From Companilactobacillus tucceti DSM 20183 (GTDB lineage Bacteria > Bacillota > Bacilli > Lactobacillales > Lactobacillaceae): a stretch of DNA of 50,057 nt. Positions 1-8,009 of this stretch are shown piece by piece. A program made the position numbers and the translations under genes. The DNA lies in the NCBI RefSeq assembly GCF_001434665.1, contig NZ_AZDG01000019.1, positions 1-50,057 on the forward strand. Direction: 5' to 3'. Positions within the stretch are counted from its first letter, which is position 1. Every line of letters starts with the position of its first letter. The notes below the pieces were generated by a model. That model did not search any database, was not told the origin of the DNA, and worked only from the letters and a program-made list of their open reading frames with translations.

Positions 1-31
1 AAAAGGAAGGACAAATGTCCTTCCTTTTTTT
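1..31. terminator. Rho-independent terminator at the window edge
   Basis: A 10-bp stem AAGGAAGGAC/GTCCTTCCTT with an AAAT loop is followed by a T-run. It probably ends a gene lying left of the window. The A-run on the other side would let it work in both directions. Confidence 0.8.
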
Positions 32-198
32 GTCCTTTTTTTGAACTTTACCTATAATTACTTGATAATTATTATATAATGATTAAAAAAGACTATACAT
101 ATTGAACATAAGGCGTAAAATAATCTTATTAGATATGTTATATTTAATATTCTTTTAATAGAATTAAATGTGTGTGCGTAGGATACTGTTTTATTACC

Positions 199-259
199 CA
201 TATTACATAAAAAAAGATTAAAACTCACATGAGTATTAATTTTTCTTTTATGTAATATG
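199..259. repeat. Long AT-rich inverted repeat upstream of the Mga-like gene
   Basis: CATATTACATAAAA (199-212) is repeated in perfect inverted orientation at 246-259, 14 bp. An inner imperfect hairpin, ATTAA.ACTC/GAGT.TTAAT, lies between the arms. It lies 70 bases before the regulator start, so it could be an operator, a 5' leader hairpin or a cruciform. The rest of 32-328 is AT-rich with no convincing gene; the open frame on the minus strand at 58-327 has no supporting signals. Confidence 0.55.
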
Positions 260-328
260 AGACAATATTTATAAAAATATATTTTAGTTTCTACTATAAA
301 TAGAGTAACAATAGCGGGGGTGAACATT

Positions 329-1942
329 TTGGATAGTTTTACTGATTTATTTTTATCAAAATCCGAAATTGAAAAAATTCAATTATTTAACAAAATTAGA
401 CTTATTAGAACTAGTCAATTAGCAAGTGCAGATTTAATTGGAACATATAGAAATAGACATATAGTGGTAAAAGATATTAATCTTCGAAAAGCCGCTTATC
501 AAATGAATAAGAGTTATGGAAGTGTTTATAACACATTTCTAGGTATACAAGAGGATTTTAAAGAAATCCTTGATAAGGACGATTATTCTGTTGAAGAAAT
601 GTTTTCTGTTAGTCGTGACGCATACCATGCTTATTTGACGACTAATTCTGATGGTTATAAGTTTATTGATTCAATTGTTAAAGGAACGGAAGATTCATTT
701 AAGCATTTCTATACTAGTATGAATAGTAGTAAGGCTACAGTTCTGAGACATTTGAAACCTGTTAGAGGTTATCTAAAGCGTTTTGGAGTTAGAATTGCGT
801 ATGAACCAATGAGATTTGTTGGTGATGAAGAAGCAATTCGTTTAGCTATTGCTGCGCTATATTGGAATGCAACGCGTGGCTATGTATGGCCTTTTGAAGA
901 CTTTGCTCAAGAAACTGCTTTTAAGGTTGTTGATATTGCCCTAGATAAATATCGCATGAAGACTATCAATCATATTACTAAATTATTCTATGCATATGTT
1001 GTAATGGCACACTTGTATAGAATAATTGATGGAAACCATATGCAAAATATGGATGCCTTAAATGTTATAAATTATCCTTTCCCTAATATCTTTGAGGGTG
1101 CTAGTGCCTTGCTCGAGGGTGATACTGGTAACGATAAAGTTCGTGAATTGAAGAGAGCTATTAAAGAGGATGTTAGTTATGAGGAGCAAATGTTCCAATC
1201 AGCTGATTTCTACATTCTGTTAATGTGTGTGCCAACAACATTTGAAGTTTCAAGTGAATATTTACAAACAGTTTCTAAGCAGTTGGTAAGATATAATCCA
1301 TTATTTGCTAATTTTATTGATGACTTTTTGGATCTTATTCCAATTGATGTTGAGCAAACTGTTTCAGAATTGGCATTGTCACATAAAGAGTTTTTGCGTT
1401 ACAAGTATAATTTAACGACATGTATTATTGGTGTTTTGGCTCTTGACCATAAGTATATTGAAATGTTGAACTTATTCTCAGGATTTGGCGATGCTATAAG
1501 TAAAATTAAAGATGAAAATCTAGAAAGCAAGATAGAATCTACTGTGCAACACTTAATGTTGCGTGATAAATACAGTTCATTAAAGGGGAAGTCTAAGCTT
1601 ATTTCTGAATCATTGTATTCAATTGCCTATAGATTCTTCTCACTATACAATAAGAACTTGAAGGTTAAAATTTATCTTGAATTAGAATCATTCTTCTTAG
1701 TTTATTCTGATCTTTCAGTAACTTTACAATCATTGCCATATGCAAAAATTGTTAGTGATTCAAAAGATGCTGATATTATTGTTACAGCTAATAGTTCAGA
1801 AATACCTGAAGATAAAATCAAGAAAGATGCATGTATTTATCGTTGGATGTATAACGGTGTTGACGGTCAAATGGGTGGATTACTCAACTTGATTTATAAA
1901 ATTTGGAGTGAAGAAAAGGTAGAACAAAACTTCGATCTTTAA
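329..1942 (+). CDS. Mga-like helix-turn-helix transcriptional regulator
   Basis: A protein of about 537 residues resembling the Mga/AtxA group of virulence and sugar regulators. The first 70 residues have a winged-helix look (TSQLASADLIG, then INLRKAAYQMNKSYGSVYN). The long helical middle part, around residues 150-240 (NATRGYVWPFEDFAQE), resembles the Mga core domain. In known members the later domains resemble PTS regulatory domains and EIIB; here the end (ADIIVTANSSEIPEDK, near 490) is compatible with an EIIB-like fold, but no conserved phosphorylation site is visible to me. A TTG at 329, six bases after a GGGGGTG site, is preferred over GTG at 320, which overlaps that site. It stands alone, with a long inverted repeat upstream. 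The target is unknown; the family call rests on pattern resemblance. Confidence 0.55.
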   Translation: MDSFTDLFLSKSEIEKIQLFNKIRLIRTSQLASADLIGTYRNRHIVVKDINLRKAAYQMNKSYGSVYNTFLGIQEDFKEILDKDDYSVEEMFSVSRDAYHAYLTTNSDGYKFIDSIVKGTEDSFKHFYTSMNSSKATVLRHLKPVRGYLKRFGVRIAYEPMRFVGDEEAIRLAIAALYWNATRGYVWPFEDFAQETAFKVVDIALDKYRMKTINHITKLFYAYVVMAHLYRIIDGNHMQNMDALNVINYPFPNIFEGASALLEGDTGNDKVRELKRAIKEDVSYEEQMFQSADFYILLMCVPTTFEVSSEYLQTVSKQLVRYNPLFANFIDDFLDLIPIDVEQTVSELALSHKEFLRYKYNLTTCIIGVLALDHKYIEMLNLFSGFGDAISKIKDENLESKIESTVQHLMLRDKYSSLKGKSKLISESLYSIAYRFFSLYNKNLKVKIYLELESFFLVYSDLSVTLQSLPYAKIVSDSKDADIIVTANSSEIPEDKIKKDACIYRWMYNGVDGQMGGLLNLIYKIWSEEKVEQNFDL

Positions 1943-1952
1943 GGTGCTGGAG

Positions 1953-1981
1953 TTGCAACTTGTTAAACAATATATTATGAT
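1953..1981 (+). promoter_or_regulatory. Predicted sigma-A promoter for the structured leader
   Basis: TTGCAA (1953-1958), a 17-base spacer and TATGAT (1976-1981) make a good vegetative promoter. It sits just after the regulator stop codon. Transcription would begin near 1987-1989, at the 5' edge of the folded segment. Confidence 0.55.
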
Positions 1982-2153
1982 GGTGAATGTGCGATGAGTC
2001 GAGAGCCGCCGTATTTGGACGGCACTTGAGGTAGGATATCATGCACCACTCACCGTATTGTGAGCGATATCTTCAGTAGTTGTGTGAACCAACGTACTGA
2101 TTGCTCTTATAGAGTACTACCGTTAGCCATGGTGAAAACCATGGCTTTTTTTA
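1982..2153 (+). ncRNA. Candidate riboswitch-like structured leader RNA with terminator
   Basis: This gene-free stretch folds compactly. A hairpin GCCGT/ACGGC (2008-2023) is followed by a closing helix GGTAG (2030-2034) / CTACC (2117-2121). That helix encloses three arms: GATATC...GATATC (2035-2071) with an inner CTCAC/GTGAG; TCAGTAGTTG/CAACgTACTGA (2073-2100); and CTC/GAG (2104-2114). A 9-bp terminator follows at 2125-2152, only about 15 bases before the ribosome binding site of the MFS gene. That order is typical of a transcription-attenuating riboswitch. I could not match it to a riboswitch class I know, nor to T-box, 6S, SRP or RNase P RNA. The alternative is an independent small RNA. Confidence 0.55.
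2125..2152 (+). terminator. Terminator hairpin between leader and MFS gene
   Basis: AGCCATGGT, loop GAAA, ACCATGGCT, then seven T residues. The stem is perfect and the loop is a GNRA tetraloop. It lies 28 bases before the ATG of the MFS gene, which suggests attenuation rather than simple operon end. Confidence 0.85.
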
Positions 2154-2180
2154 TGAAAAATTTTAAAAGGGGTGAGAGAT

Positions 2181-3368
2181 ATGAGATCACAAAGAAGATG
2201 GTTATTGATTTTAAATATGACTTTTAATATGGTGATGGGATTTATATTGCCAGTTAATACGATTTTTATTCATAAGAATCTTCATGAGCCACTTACTACT
2301 GCTGGTTTTGCATTAATGATCTATTCTATTTTGATGATGATCGGTAATGCACTAGGTGGGGTTATGTTCGATAGATTTTCAAAAAGATGGACTTTGTATA
2401 TAGGATACTTTATTTCCGTATTCTCGTTGATCGTCATGTCCTTTCACCATGTATGGCCTTCATATGTTGTATATTTGATCCTTTTGGGATTTGGTATGGG
2501 AATTTCGTATACTGCAATCAATGCTTATACAGCACTAGCAGCGGAACAAATGGTTGGTGATAGTCGAATTATCTTTAATAATATGTATCTAGCGGCTAAT
2601 CTGGGTATTGCTATTGGTTCTACTGCTGTTGGATTTATCTTTAATGCAAGTATCTTTTTGACTTTCTTTATTCCGGTATTAATTTTTATTTTATGTATAA
2701 TAATTTTGGCATTTAAAGCTAATATTTTTGAAGAAAGAAATACGAAAAAATCAGCATCAGGTAAGTATGTTAGTGATGATGTAGAGGATCCACGTATTAA
2801 AATTGGTCTAAGAAGATTCAGATTAAACATTGTTATTTTATGTATTGCTATTTTAATTGTTTGGATCGGATATTCTCAATGGGATAGTAATATGTCTGTT
2901 TATATGCTGGACAAGGGATTTACTACACGTGAGTATGGATTAACATTTACAATAAACGCTGGGTCATTATTGATTATTCAGCCAGTTATGAACCGTGTTG
3001 TCTCTAAAATATTTAAATTATTGAAAACACAACTATTGTTAGGAATTTCAATTATGGGACTATCATTTTTGATTTTGCCAACAGCCAAAACTTATCTTGC
3101 TTTTGTTATTAGTATGTTGGTTGTTACGGTTGGTGAATCAATGGTATTTCCAACTATTCCTGCTCTATTAAGTAAATTCTCAACTAATAAAAATCGTGGA
3201 ACTTTCCAAAGCTTCTATAGTATGTTTGGTTCACTAGGAAGAGCATTGGGTCCATATGTTGGTAGTTTAGTGGTAACTTGGATGTCATTTGGCCACATGT
3301 TTTATGGAATCACTTTGATGTTGCTAGTGGTTGCTGCCACAATGATTGGTATTAAAGAGTTGGAATAA
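2181..3368 (+). CDS. MFS permease, drug/metabolite exporter type
   Basis: A 395-residue membrane protein of the major facilitator superfamily with about twelve hydrophobic segments. The loop between segments 2 and 3 has GGVMFDRFSKRW, a form of the MFS signature. A polar central loop (roughly residues 190-215) separates the two halves. ATG at 2181 is chosen because AAGGGGTGA stands five bases before it; a GTG nine bases upstream is inside that site. The substrate cannot be told from the sequence. The structured leader with terminator just upstream suggests that the gene responds to a ligand or condition, and the hydrolase gene follows after one base. Confidence 0.8.
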   Translation: MRSQRRWLLILNMTFNMVMGFILPVNTIFIHKNLHEPLTTAGFALMIYSILMMIGNALGGVMFDRFSKRWTLYIGYFISVFSLIVMSFHHVWPSYVVYLILLGFGMGISYTAINAYTALAAEQMVGDSRIIFNNMYLAANLGIAIGSTAVGFIFNASIFLTFFIPVLIFILCIIILAFKANIFEERNTKKSASGKYVSDDVEDPRIKIGLRRFRLNIVILCIAILIVWIGYSQWDSNMSVYMLDKGFTTREYGLTFTINAGSLLIIQPVMNRVVSKIFKLLKTQLLLGISIMGLSFLILPTAKTYLAFVISMLVVTVGESMVFPTIPALLSKFSTNKNRGTFQSFYSMFGSLGRALGPYVGSLVVTWMSFGHMFYGITLMLLVVAATMIGIKELE

Positions 3369-3369
3369 T

Positions 3370-4275
3370 ATGATAGTAATTATTTTGATATTGTTATTAC
3401 TGGTTATTGTAGGTACCATCTTGAATATCTTCTTTTTATACATCCAAAAAAGAGGTTCAAGTACTTTAGGCTCAAATCCTCCTAATGTAAAACGAGATCC
3501 GGGTTTAGATCAAAAGACAGCTGAATTTTTAAAAATAAAGAAAACAGAATTAAAAATTGAGTCTAAATTCAATCACAATCAACTTTATGGTTGGTTTACT
3601 GAAGCAAAATATCCAACAGAATCAACGGTAATTTTAGTTCATGGTTTTGCAGTGGATCATAATTCTTTAAATATTCATGCTCAATTATTTTATAATTTAG
3701 GTTATAATGTCTTGCAGATTGATAATCAGGCTGCTGGAAAAAGTTCCGGCAAGTATATGGGATATGGATTCATTGAAAGTCTAGATCTCATTGATTGGGT
3801 CGATAAGATTAAAAGTAAGTATCCTAATGGGAAAATAGTACTCTTTGGAGCTTCAATGGGTGCGGCAACTGTTATGTTGGCAAGTCCAAAGTTGAACGGA
3901 AAAGTGTCAGCAATTATTGAAGATTCTGGATACACTAGTACTAAAGATATTCTGTCGTACCATGCGCAAAATATGTATCACATTAAAGGCCGCTTACTTA
4001 TTAATGGAATATCTTTATTTTCAAGAATCAGAGCAGGATTTTTTTATGGTCAGGCAGACTGTTTAAAGGCTTTGAGTAAGAATAAAATTCCAGTACTGTT
4101 TATGCATGGTCAAAATGATTTTACTGTTCCATTTGAAATGGAAGAAAAGTTATACACCTGTGGAAACTTTTTTAGGGAAAAATATGTTAGTCAAGGTGTG
4201 CATATTCGTAGCTACTATATCGATTCGATCAATTATCAAAAATCTGTGGAAAAGTTTTTAAAGCATATTCAATAG
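3370..4275 (+). CDS. Membrane-anchored alpha/beta hydrolase
   Basis: About 301 residues. Residues 1-22 form one hydrophobic anchor (MIVIILILLLLVIVG) and the rest is an alpha/beta-hydrolase domain facing outside or lying at the membrane. Visible motifs are the oxyanion-hole LVHGF, the nucleophile elbow GASMG, an acid in GQNDFTVP and a late GVH histidine, so the triad looks complete. It resembles the YqkD/serine aminopeptidase-like lipases of Firmicutes. ATG at 3370 lies just after the MFS stop; TTG at 3346 would overlap that gene. The ribosome site is weak, so translation is probably coupled to the permease. The substrate is unknown. Confidence 0.75.
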   Translation: MIVIILILLLLVIVGTILNIFFLYIQKRGSSTLGSNPPNVKRDPGLDQKTAEFLKIKKTELKIESKFNHNQLYGWFTEAKYPTESTVILVHGFAVDHNSLNIHAQLFYNLGYNVLQIDNQAAGKSSGKYMGYGFIESLDLIDWVDKIKSKYPNGKIVLFGASMGAATVMLASPKLNGKVSAIIEDSGYTSTKDILSYHAQNMYHIKGRLLINGISLFSRIRAGFFYGQADCLKALSKNKIPVLFMHGQNDFTVPFEMEEKLYTCGNFFREKYVSQGVHIRSYYIDSINYQKSVEKFLKHIQ

Positions 4276-4284
4276 GAGAATATT

Positions 4285-4752
4285 ATGAAAATAAATATTA
4301 AAGAGTTCATGGACAAGATTGAAAATAATGAATTTAAGCAAGATCATTTTGAAATAAGTAAGGATGATCTTTTACAATCTGATTCTTGGGTCTTAGAACA
4401 AGCAAAAGCTATTTTAGATAAGGATGAAGAATTGTCTCAGGTAATGATTCATGTTGCTGATGAGGAATTCGATATTGATTTCTATTTGGAAACTGGTGTG
4501 ATCAATCTACCATTCGATGATGCTAAAAAGGTAACTCACTTTTTTGAAGATGAAGAAATTGTTGATACGAAGATTTATCTTTCAACTAGATGTGATTATT
4601 TAAATGCATCAAAATTTCATATCGACTTAATTTCAGAAAATAAGTTGGAAAATGATGAAATGAAGAAAACTTTAGATATAATGAAAGAGAACTATCAAAC
4701 TAGTCTAGAGAACTTCAATAAGAAGGATGAATCAGAAACCGAGGAAAAGTAA
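4285..4752 (+). CDS. Conserved acidic protein of unknown function
   Basis: 155 residues, strongly acidic, soluble and without a signal peptide or membrane segment. The C-terminal 30 residues are charged and probably helical. I do not recognise a family. A good GGAGA site precedes the ATG. The stop codon overlaps the ATG of the next gene (TAATG), so it is translationally coupled to the TSUP exporter and its partner. It probably belongs to the same transcription unit running from the MFS gene to 5944. Confidence 0.7.
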   Translation: MKINIKEFMDKIENNEFKQDHFEISKDDLLQSDSWVLEQAKAILDKDEELSQVMIHVADEEFDIDFYLETGVINLPFDDAKKVTHFFEDEEIVDTKIYLSTRCDYLNASKFHIDLISENKLENDEMKKTLDIMKENYQTSLENFNKKDESETEEK

Positions 4753-5594
4753 TGAATTCAATGTTACTGATATTATTAATGGGACTTTTTGCTGGATGCC
4801 TAGGAGCGATTCTTGGTATTGGTGGAGGGATGATCATTACACCAATTTTAACCATTATGATGGGGCTTGATATTAAATATGCCATTGGTGCAAGTATCAT
4901 TTCTGTTATCGCTACAAGTTCGGGTTCAACAATTGCTTATTTAAAAGATGATATGTTGAACCTTCGTGTGGCAATGTTTTTGGAAATTGCAACGACCGTC
5001 GGAGCAATTATGGGGGCTTTGTTAGTGGGGTTATTCTCTAGTTCGTTCCTGTATGTTTTGTTTGGATTTTTCTTGCTGTATTCGACATATAATATGGTTC
5101 GTAAGTTGATGGATAAAAAAGGTGAGAATGTTTATGTTGGACATGATCTAATTGTAGATAAATTGAAGTTGTCTAATACTTACTACGATAAATCGGAGCA
5201 AAAACAAGTTGATTACTCAATGAAGAATGTTCCTGGTGGATTTATTATGATGTGGGCTGCTGGTCTTGCTAGTGGTTTACTTGGTATTGGTAGTGGTGCT
5301 TTTAAAGTTATTGCTATGGATACAATTATGAAGATGCCATTAAAACCATCTAGTGCTACTAGTAATTTAATGATGGGTGTAACTGCTGCAGCTAGTGCAA
5401 CGGTATACTTTTTCAATGGTTCTATTAGACCAGATATTGCTGGTCCTTTAGCTATTGGTGTCTTAGTTGGTGCCACAATTGGTGCTAGAATTATGCAAGT
5501 ACTCAAACCAAAAATTATTCGAATGATTTTTATCCCAATTATTTTGTATATGGGTGTTCAAATGGTTCTTAAAGGATTTGGGGTGAACCTATAA
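4752..5594 (+). CDS. TSUP family (TauE/SafE) permease
   Basis: A 280-residue membrane protein with the two glycine-rich halves typical of the sulfite exporter TauE/SafE family: GCLGAILGIGGGMIITP near residue 13 and ASGLLGIGSGAFKV near 172. About eight hydrophobic segments are visible, with a longer cytosolic loop at roughly residues 117-160. Family members export or import sulfite, sulfonates or other small organic acids; the substrate here is unknown. Start and stop both overlap neighbours through TAATG, which ties it tightly to the unknown acidic protein and the DUF1634 protein. Confidence 0.85.
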   Translation: MNSMLLILLMGLFAGCLGAILGIGGGMIITPILTIMMGLDIKYAIGASIISVIATSSGSTIAYLKDDMLNLRVAMFLEIATTVGAIMGALLVGLFSSSFLYVLFGFFLLYSTYNMVRKLMDKKGENVYVGHDLIVDKLKLSNTYYDKSEQKQVDYSMKNVPGGFIMMWAAGLASGLLGIGSGAFKVIAMDTIMKMPLKPSSATSNLMMGVTAAASATVYFFNGSIRPDIAGPLAIGVLVGATIGARIMQVLKPKIIRMIFIPIILYMGVQMVLKGFGVNL

Positions 5595-5944
5595 TGCATG
5601 AAGAAATGAGAAAAGTTGAATTAATTATTGGTAAGATCTTACGTATCGGTGTTGTTACTTCAGAAATTGTAATTTTAATTGGAATTGCACTTTATTTCTT
5701 AAATGGTAGTGGTTATACAGGTAGTTTTCCGACTAGATTCGGAACTATCATAAGTGGTATTGCTGCTGGAAAATCCTATGCGATTATTATGCTAGGAATA
5801 TTTCTATTGATTTTGACACCGGTATTACGGGTTGTTGTTTCAATTTATGCTTTTTATAAAGAAAAAGATACGATGTACGTAATTATTACAACAGCTGTAT
5901 TGATCATTTTGATCATTGCAATGTTATTAGGATATAGAAGTTAA
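5594..5944 (+). CDS. DUF1634 membrane protein, partner of the TSUP permease
   Basis: 116 residues with three hydrophobic segments (about 20-38, 62-85, 92-112). DUF1634 proteins are commonly encoded directly after a TSUP permease, as here, and may be an accessory subunit. The ATG overlaps the permease stop (TAATG). A terminator follows seven bases after the stop, so this is the last gene of the unit. The biochemical role is unknown. Confidence 0.75.
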   Translation: MHEEMRKVELIIGKILRIGVVTSEIVILIGIALYFLNGSGYTGSFPTRFGTIISGIAAGKSYAIIMLGIFLLILTPVLRVVVSIYAFYKEKDTMYVIITTAVLIILIIAMLLGYRS

Positions 5945-5946
5945 AA

Positions 5947-5985
5947 TGAGTCTATCAAATGTTATTTTTGATAGGCTTTTTTAGT
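5947..5985 (+). terminator. Terminator after the TSUP/DUF1634 unit
   Basis: CTATCAAA and TTTTTGATAG pair around a short loop and are followed by a T-run. It closes the transcription unit. Confidence 0.75.
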
Positions 5986-6013
5986 ACAATTAGGTGAGTT
6001 GGGAGATGATAAT

Positions 6014-6943
6014 ATGTTAGCGATTATGATTGGATTGATCATTGGAATTGGATTGCCGATTCAAACTAGTATTAATTCGCGTTTGAAGGTAGCTTTAGGA
6101 TCACCATTTTTAGCCTCATTAACGTCATTTACTATTGGAACTATTTTACTAGCAGTTATGACGTTATTAATTGAACATAGTTTGTTTTTCCCCATAAAAT
6201 TATTTACTGAACAACCTGCTTGGTTATGGGTCGGTGGAGTTTTTGGAGTAATCTACCTAACGGCTAATATATTATTATTTCCAAAGCTTGGTAGTGTACA
6301 GACGGTTATCATGCCTGTTTTAGGGCAAATAATTATGGGATTATTGATAGATAATTTTGGATTATTTTATTCTTTGAAAAGTCCATTAACTTTTACGAGA
6401 TTGATTGGAGCATTATTAGTTCTGTTAGGAGTAACGGGTGCTGTTTCAATTAATGATCTTATAAATAGACGTCATCATAAGATGGATAAAGAGGAGTCAG
6501 GTCTATTTATTTGGAGATTATTTGGAATTGTTGCAGGGATGTTAAGTGCTTCTCAGGCGGCAATTAATGGTCATTTAGGAGGAGTACTACATTCTACGGT
6601 TAAAGCCGCCTTTTTTTCTTTCTTGATAGGAACTATATGCTTATTATTGATAGTTATAATAATTCGTCCAGAATTAAAAATAAGTAAAACTAAAAAGAAA
6701 AATCCTTGGTGGATGTGGCTTGGAGGGATTATTGGAGGTCTGTATATATTAGGAAATGTATATTTAGTTCCAATAGTTGGAACAGGTCTATCTGTAGTTA
6801 TCATCTTGCTAGGATTAATGATCGGTAGTTTAATAATTGATCAGTTTGGAATTTTAGAATCAAAAAGAAATCCAGTCACAGTTGCACAAATACTAAGTCT
6901 GTTAGTAATGATCAGTGGTGTAGTTATAATTAGATTATTTTAG
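6014..6943 (+). CDS. YdcZ/DUF606-type permease, fused two-domain form
   Basis: 309 residues, about ten hydrophobic segments, made of two similar halves. The first runs from IGLIIGIGLPIQTSINSRLKV and the second from GIVAGMLSASQAAINGHLGGV near residue 170, and each carries the same N-terminal pattern with a small polar residue pair. This duplicated arrangement is that of DUF606/YdcZ members of the drug/metabolite transporter superfamily; many relatives are single-domain pairs. ATG at 6014 is preferred, eight bases after GGGAG; a TTG at 5999 overlaps that site. It stands alone between two terminators. The substrate is unknown. Confidence 0.75.
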   Translation: MLAIMIGLIIGIGLPIQTSINSRLKVALGSPFLASLTSFTIGTILLAVMTLLIEHSLFFPIKLFTEQPAWLWVGGVFGVIYLTANILLFPKLGSVQTVIMPVLGQIIMGLLIDNFGLFYSLKSPLTFTRLIGALLVLLGVTGAVSINDLINRRHHKMDKEESGLFIWRLFGIVAGMLSASQAAINGHLGGVLHSTVKAAFFSFLIGTICLLLIVIIIRPELKISKTKKKNPWWMWLGGIIGGLYILGNVYLVPIVGTGLSVVIILLGLMIGSLIIDQFGILESKRNPVTVAQILSLLVMISGVVIIRLF

Positions 6944-6950
6944 GGTATAA

Positions 6951-6989
6951 AAAAGATCGACATCTATGAAAATAGTGTCGATCTTTTTA
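6951..6989. terminator. Bidirectional terminator between convergent genes
   Basis: AAAAAGATCGACA and TGTCGATCTTTTT pair around a 13-base loop, with A- and T-runs on both sides. It serves the YdcZ-type gene and nrdF. Confidence 0.85.
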
Positions 6990-6991
6990 AA

Positions 6992-7996
6992 TTATTTATT
7001 TTTTAGTTTATTAACTAAAGAATTTCCATCTTTTAGTCCGATATCATAATCAGAATCTTTCATAGCTTCAACTTTACCCATTAAGTAACCATTACCTACT
7101 TGTGAGAAGAAATCATGATTACTTGTACCAGTTGAGATACCATTCATAACGATAGGATTGACATCTTCAGCATTACCATCTGGAAATAGTGGACTTTGAC
7201 CAAGGTTCATTAAGGCTTTATTTGCGTTATATCTTAGGAATACCATAACTTCATCAACCCAACCGACTTTATCATAAAGGGTCTTAGTGTATTGTTCTTC
7301 ATTATCATAAAGTTGATATAAGAAGTCGTACATCCAATCACGCATTTTATCTTGTTCATCAGAACTTAACTCATTAAAGCCTAATTGGAATTTATATCCA
7401 ATATAAGTACCGTGAACTGATTCATCACGAATGATCAGCTTGATAATTTCAGCTACGTTAGCTAATTTGTTATTTCCTAAGTAATAAAGTGGTGTATAAA
7501 ATCCGGAATAGAATAAGAAACTTTCTAGGAAAACACTGGCAACCTTTTTCTCTAGAGCTGTTCCGTTTTGATAGACATCGTTAATGAATTTAGCCTTCTT
7601 TTGAAGGTGTTCGTTGTGATCTGTCCATTCGAAAATTTCTTCAATTTCCTCAGCACTATTTAATGTACTAAAAATTGAGGAATAACTTTTAGCATGAACT
7701 GATTCCATAAATTGAATATTATTAAAAACAGCAGTTTCAGCTTGAGTATGAACATTTTTAAGCATTGCTTGAATACCATCTTGAGATTGTAGTGTATCAA
7801 GTAATGTTAATCCTCCAAAAACATGTCCAACAACGGTCTGTTCTTCTTTACTTAAAGTACGCCAATCATCTAAGTCGTTTGATAAAGGTATACGTGTATC
7901 TAACCAGAACTGAGAAGTCAACTTTTCCCAAGTAGCCTTATCAACGACATCTTCAATTTTGTTCCAGTTCATGGCCTTATAGTACGTATCAACCAT
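6992..7996 (-). CDS. nrdF: Class Ib ribonucleotide reductase small subunit NrdF
   Basis: The 334-residue beta subunit holds the dimetal-tyrosyl radical cofactor that starts nucleotide reduction in NrdE. Ferritin-like ligand motifs are visible: LLDTLQSQDG near residue 66, FMESVHAKSY (Glu and His) near 97, FLESFLFYSGFY near 155 and IIRDESVHGTYIG (Glu and His) near 190. AGGAGG stands nine bases before the ATG. It is the last gene of nrdHIEF, 13 bases after nrdE. In this class the metal site can be loaded with manganese with help of NrdI, encoded upstream. Confidence 0.96.
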   Translation of the reverse strand: MVDTYYKAMNWNKIEDVVDKATWEKLTSQFWLDTRIPLSNDLDDWRTLSKEEQTVVGHVFGGLTLLDTLQSQDGIQAMLKNVHTQAETAVFNNIQFMESVHAKSYSSIFSTLNSAEEIEEIFEWTDHNEHLQKKAKFINDVYQNGTALEKKVASVFLESFLFYSGFYTPLYYLGNNKLANVAEIIKLIIRDESVHGTYIGYKFQLGFNELSSDEQDKMRDWMYDFLYQLYDNEEQYTKTLYDKVGWVDEVMVFLRYNANKALMNLGQSPLFPDGNAEDVNPIVMNGISTGTSNHDFFSQVGNGYLMGKVEAMKDSDYDIGLKDGNSLVNKLKNK

Positions 7997-8009
7997 TTAA
8001 AAATTCCTC

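Noticed and set aside
58-327. Minus-strand open frame of 89 codons
   Set aside because: AT-rich region, no ribosome site, and it crosses the perfect inverted repeat.
1982-2153. 6S RNA, T-box or SRP RNA
   Set aside because: There is no long central rod as in 6S RNA, no TGGNACCGCG-like box, and no SRP GGAA/GCA loop motif.
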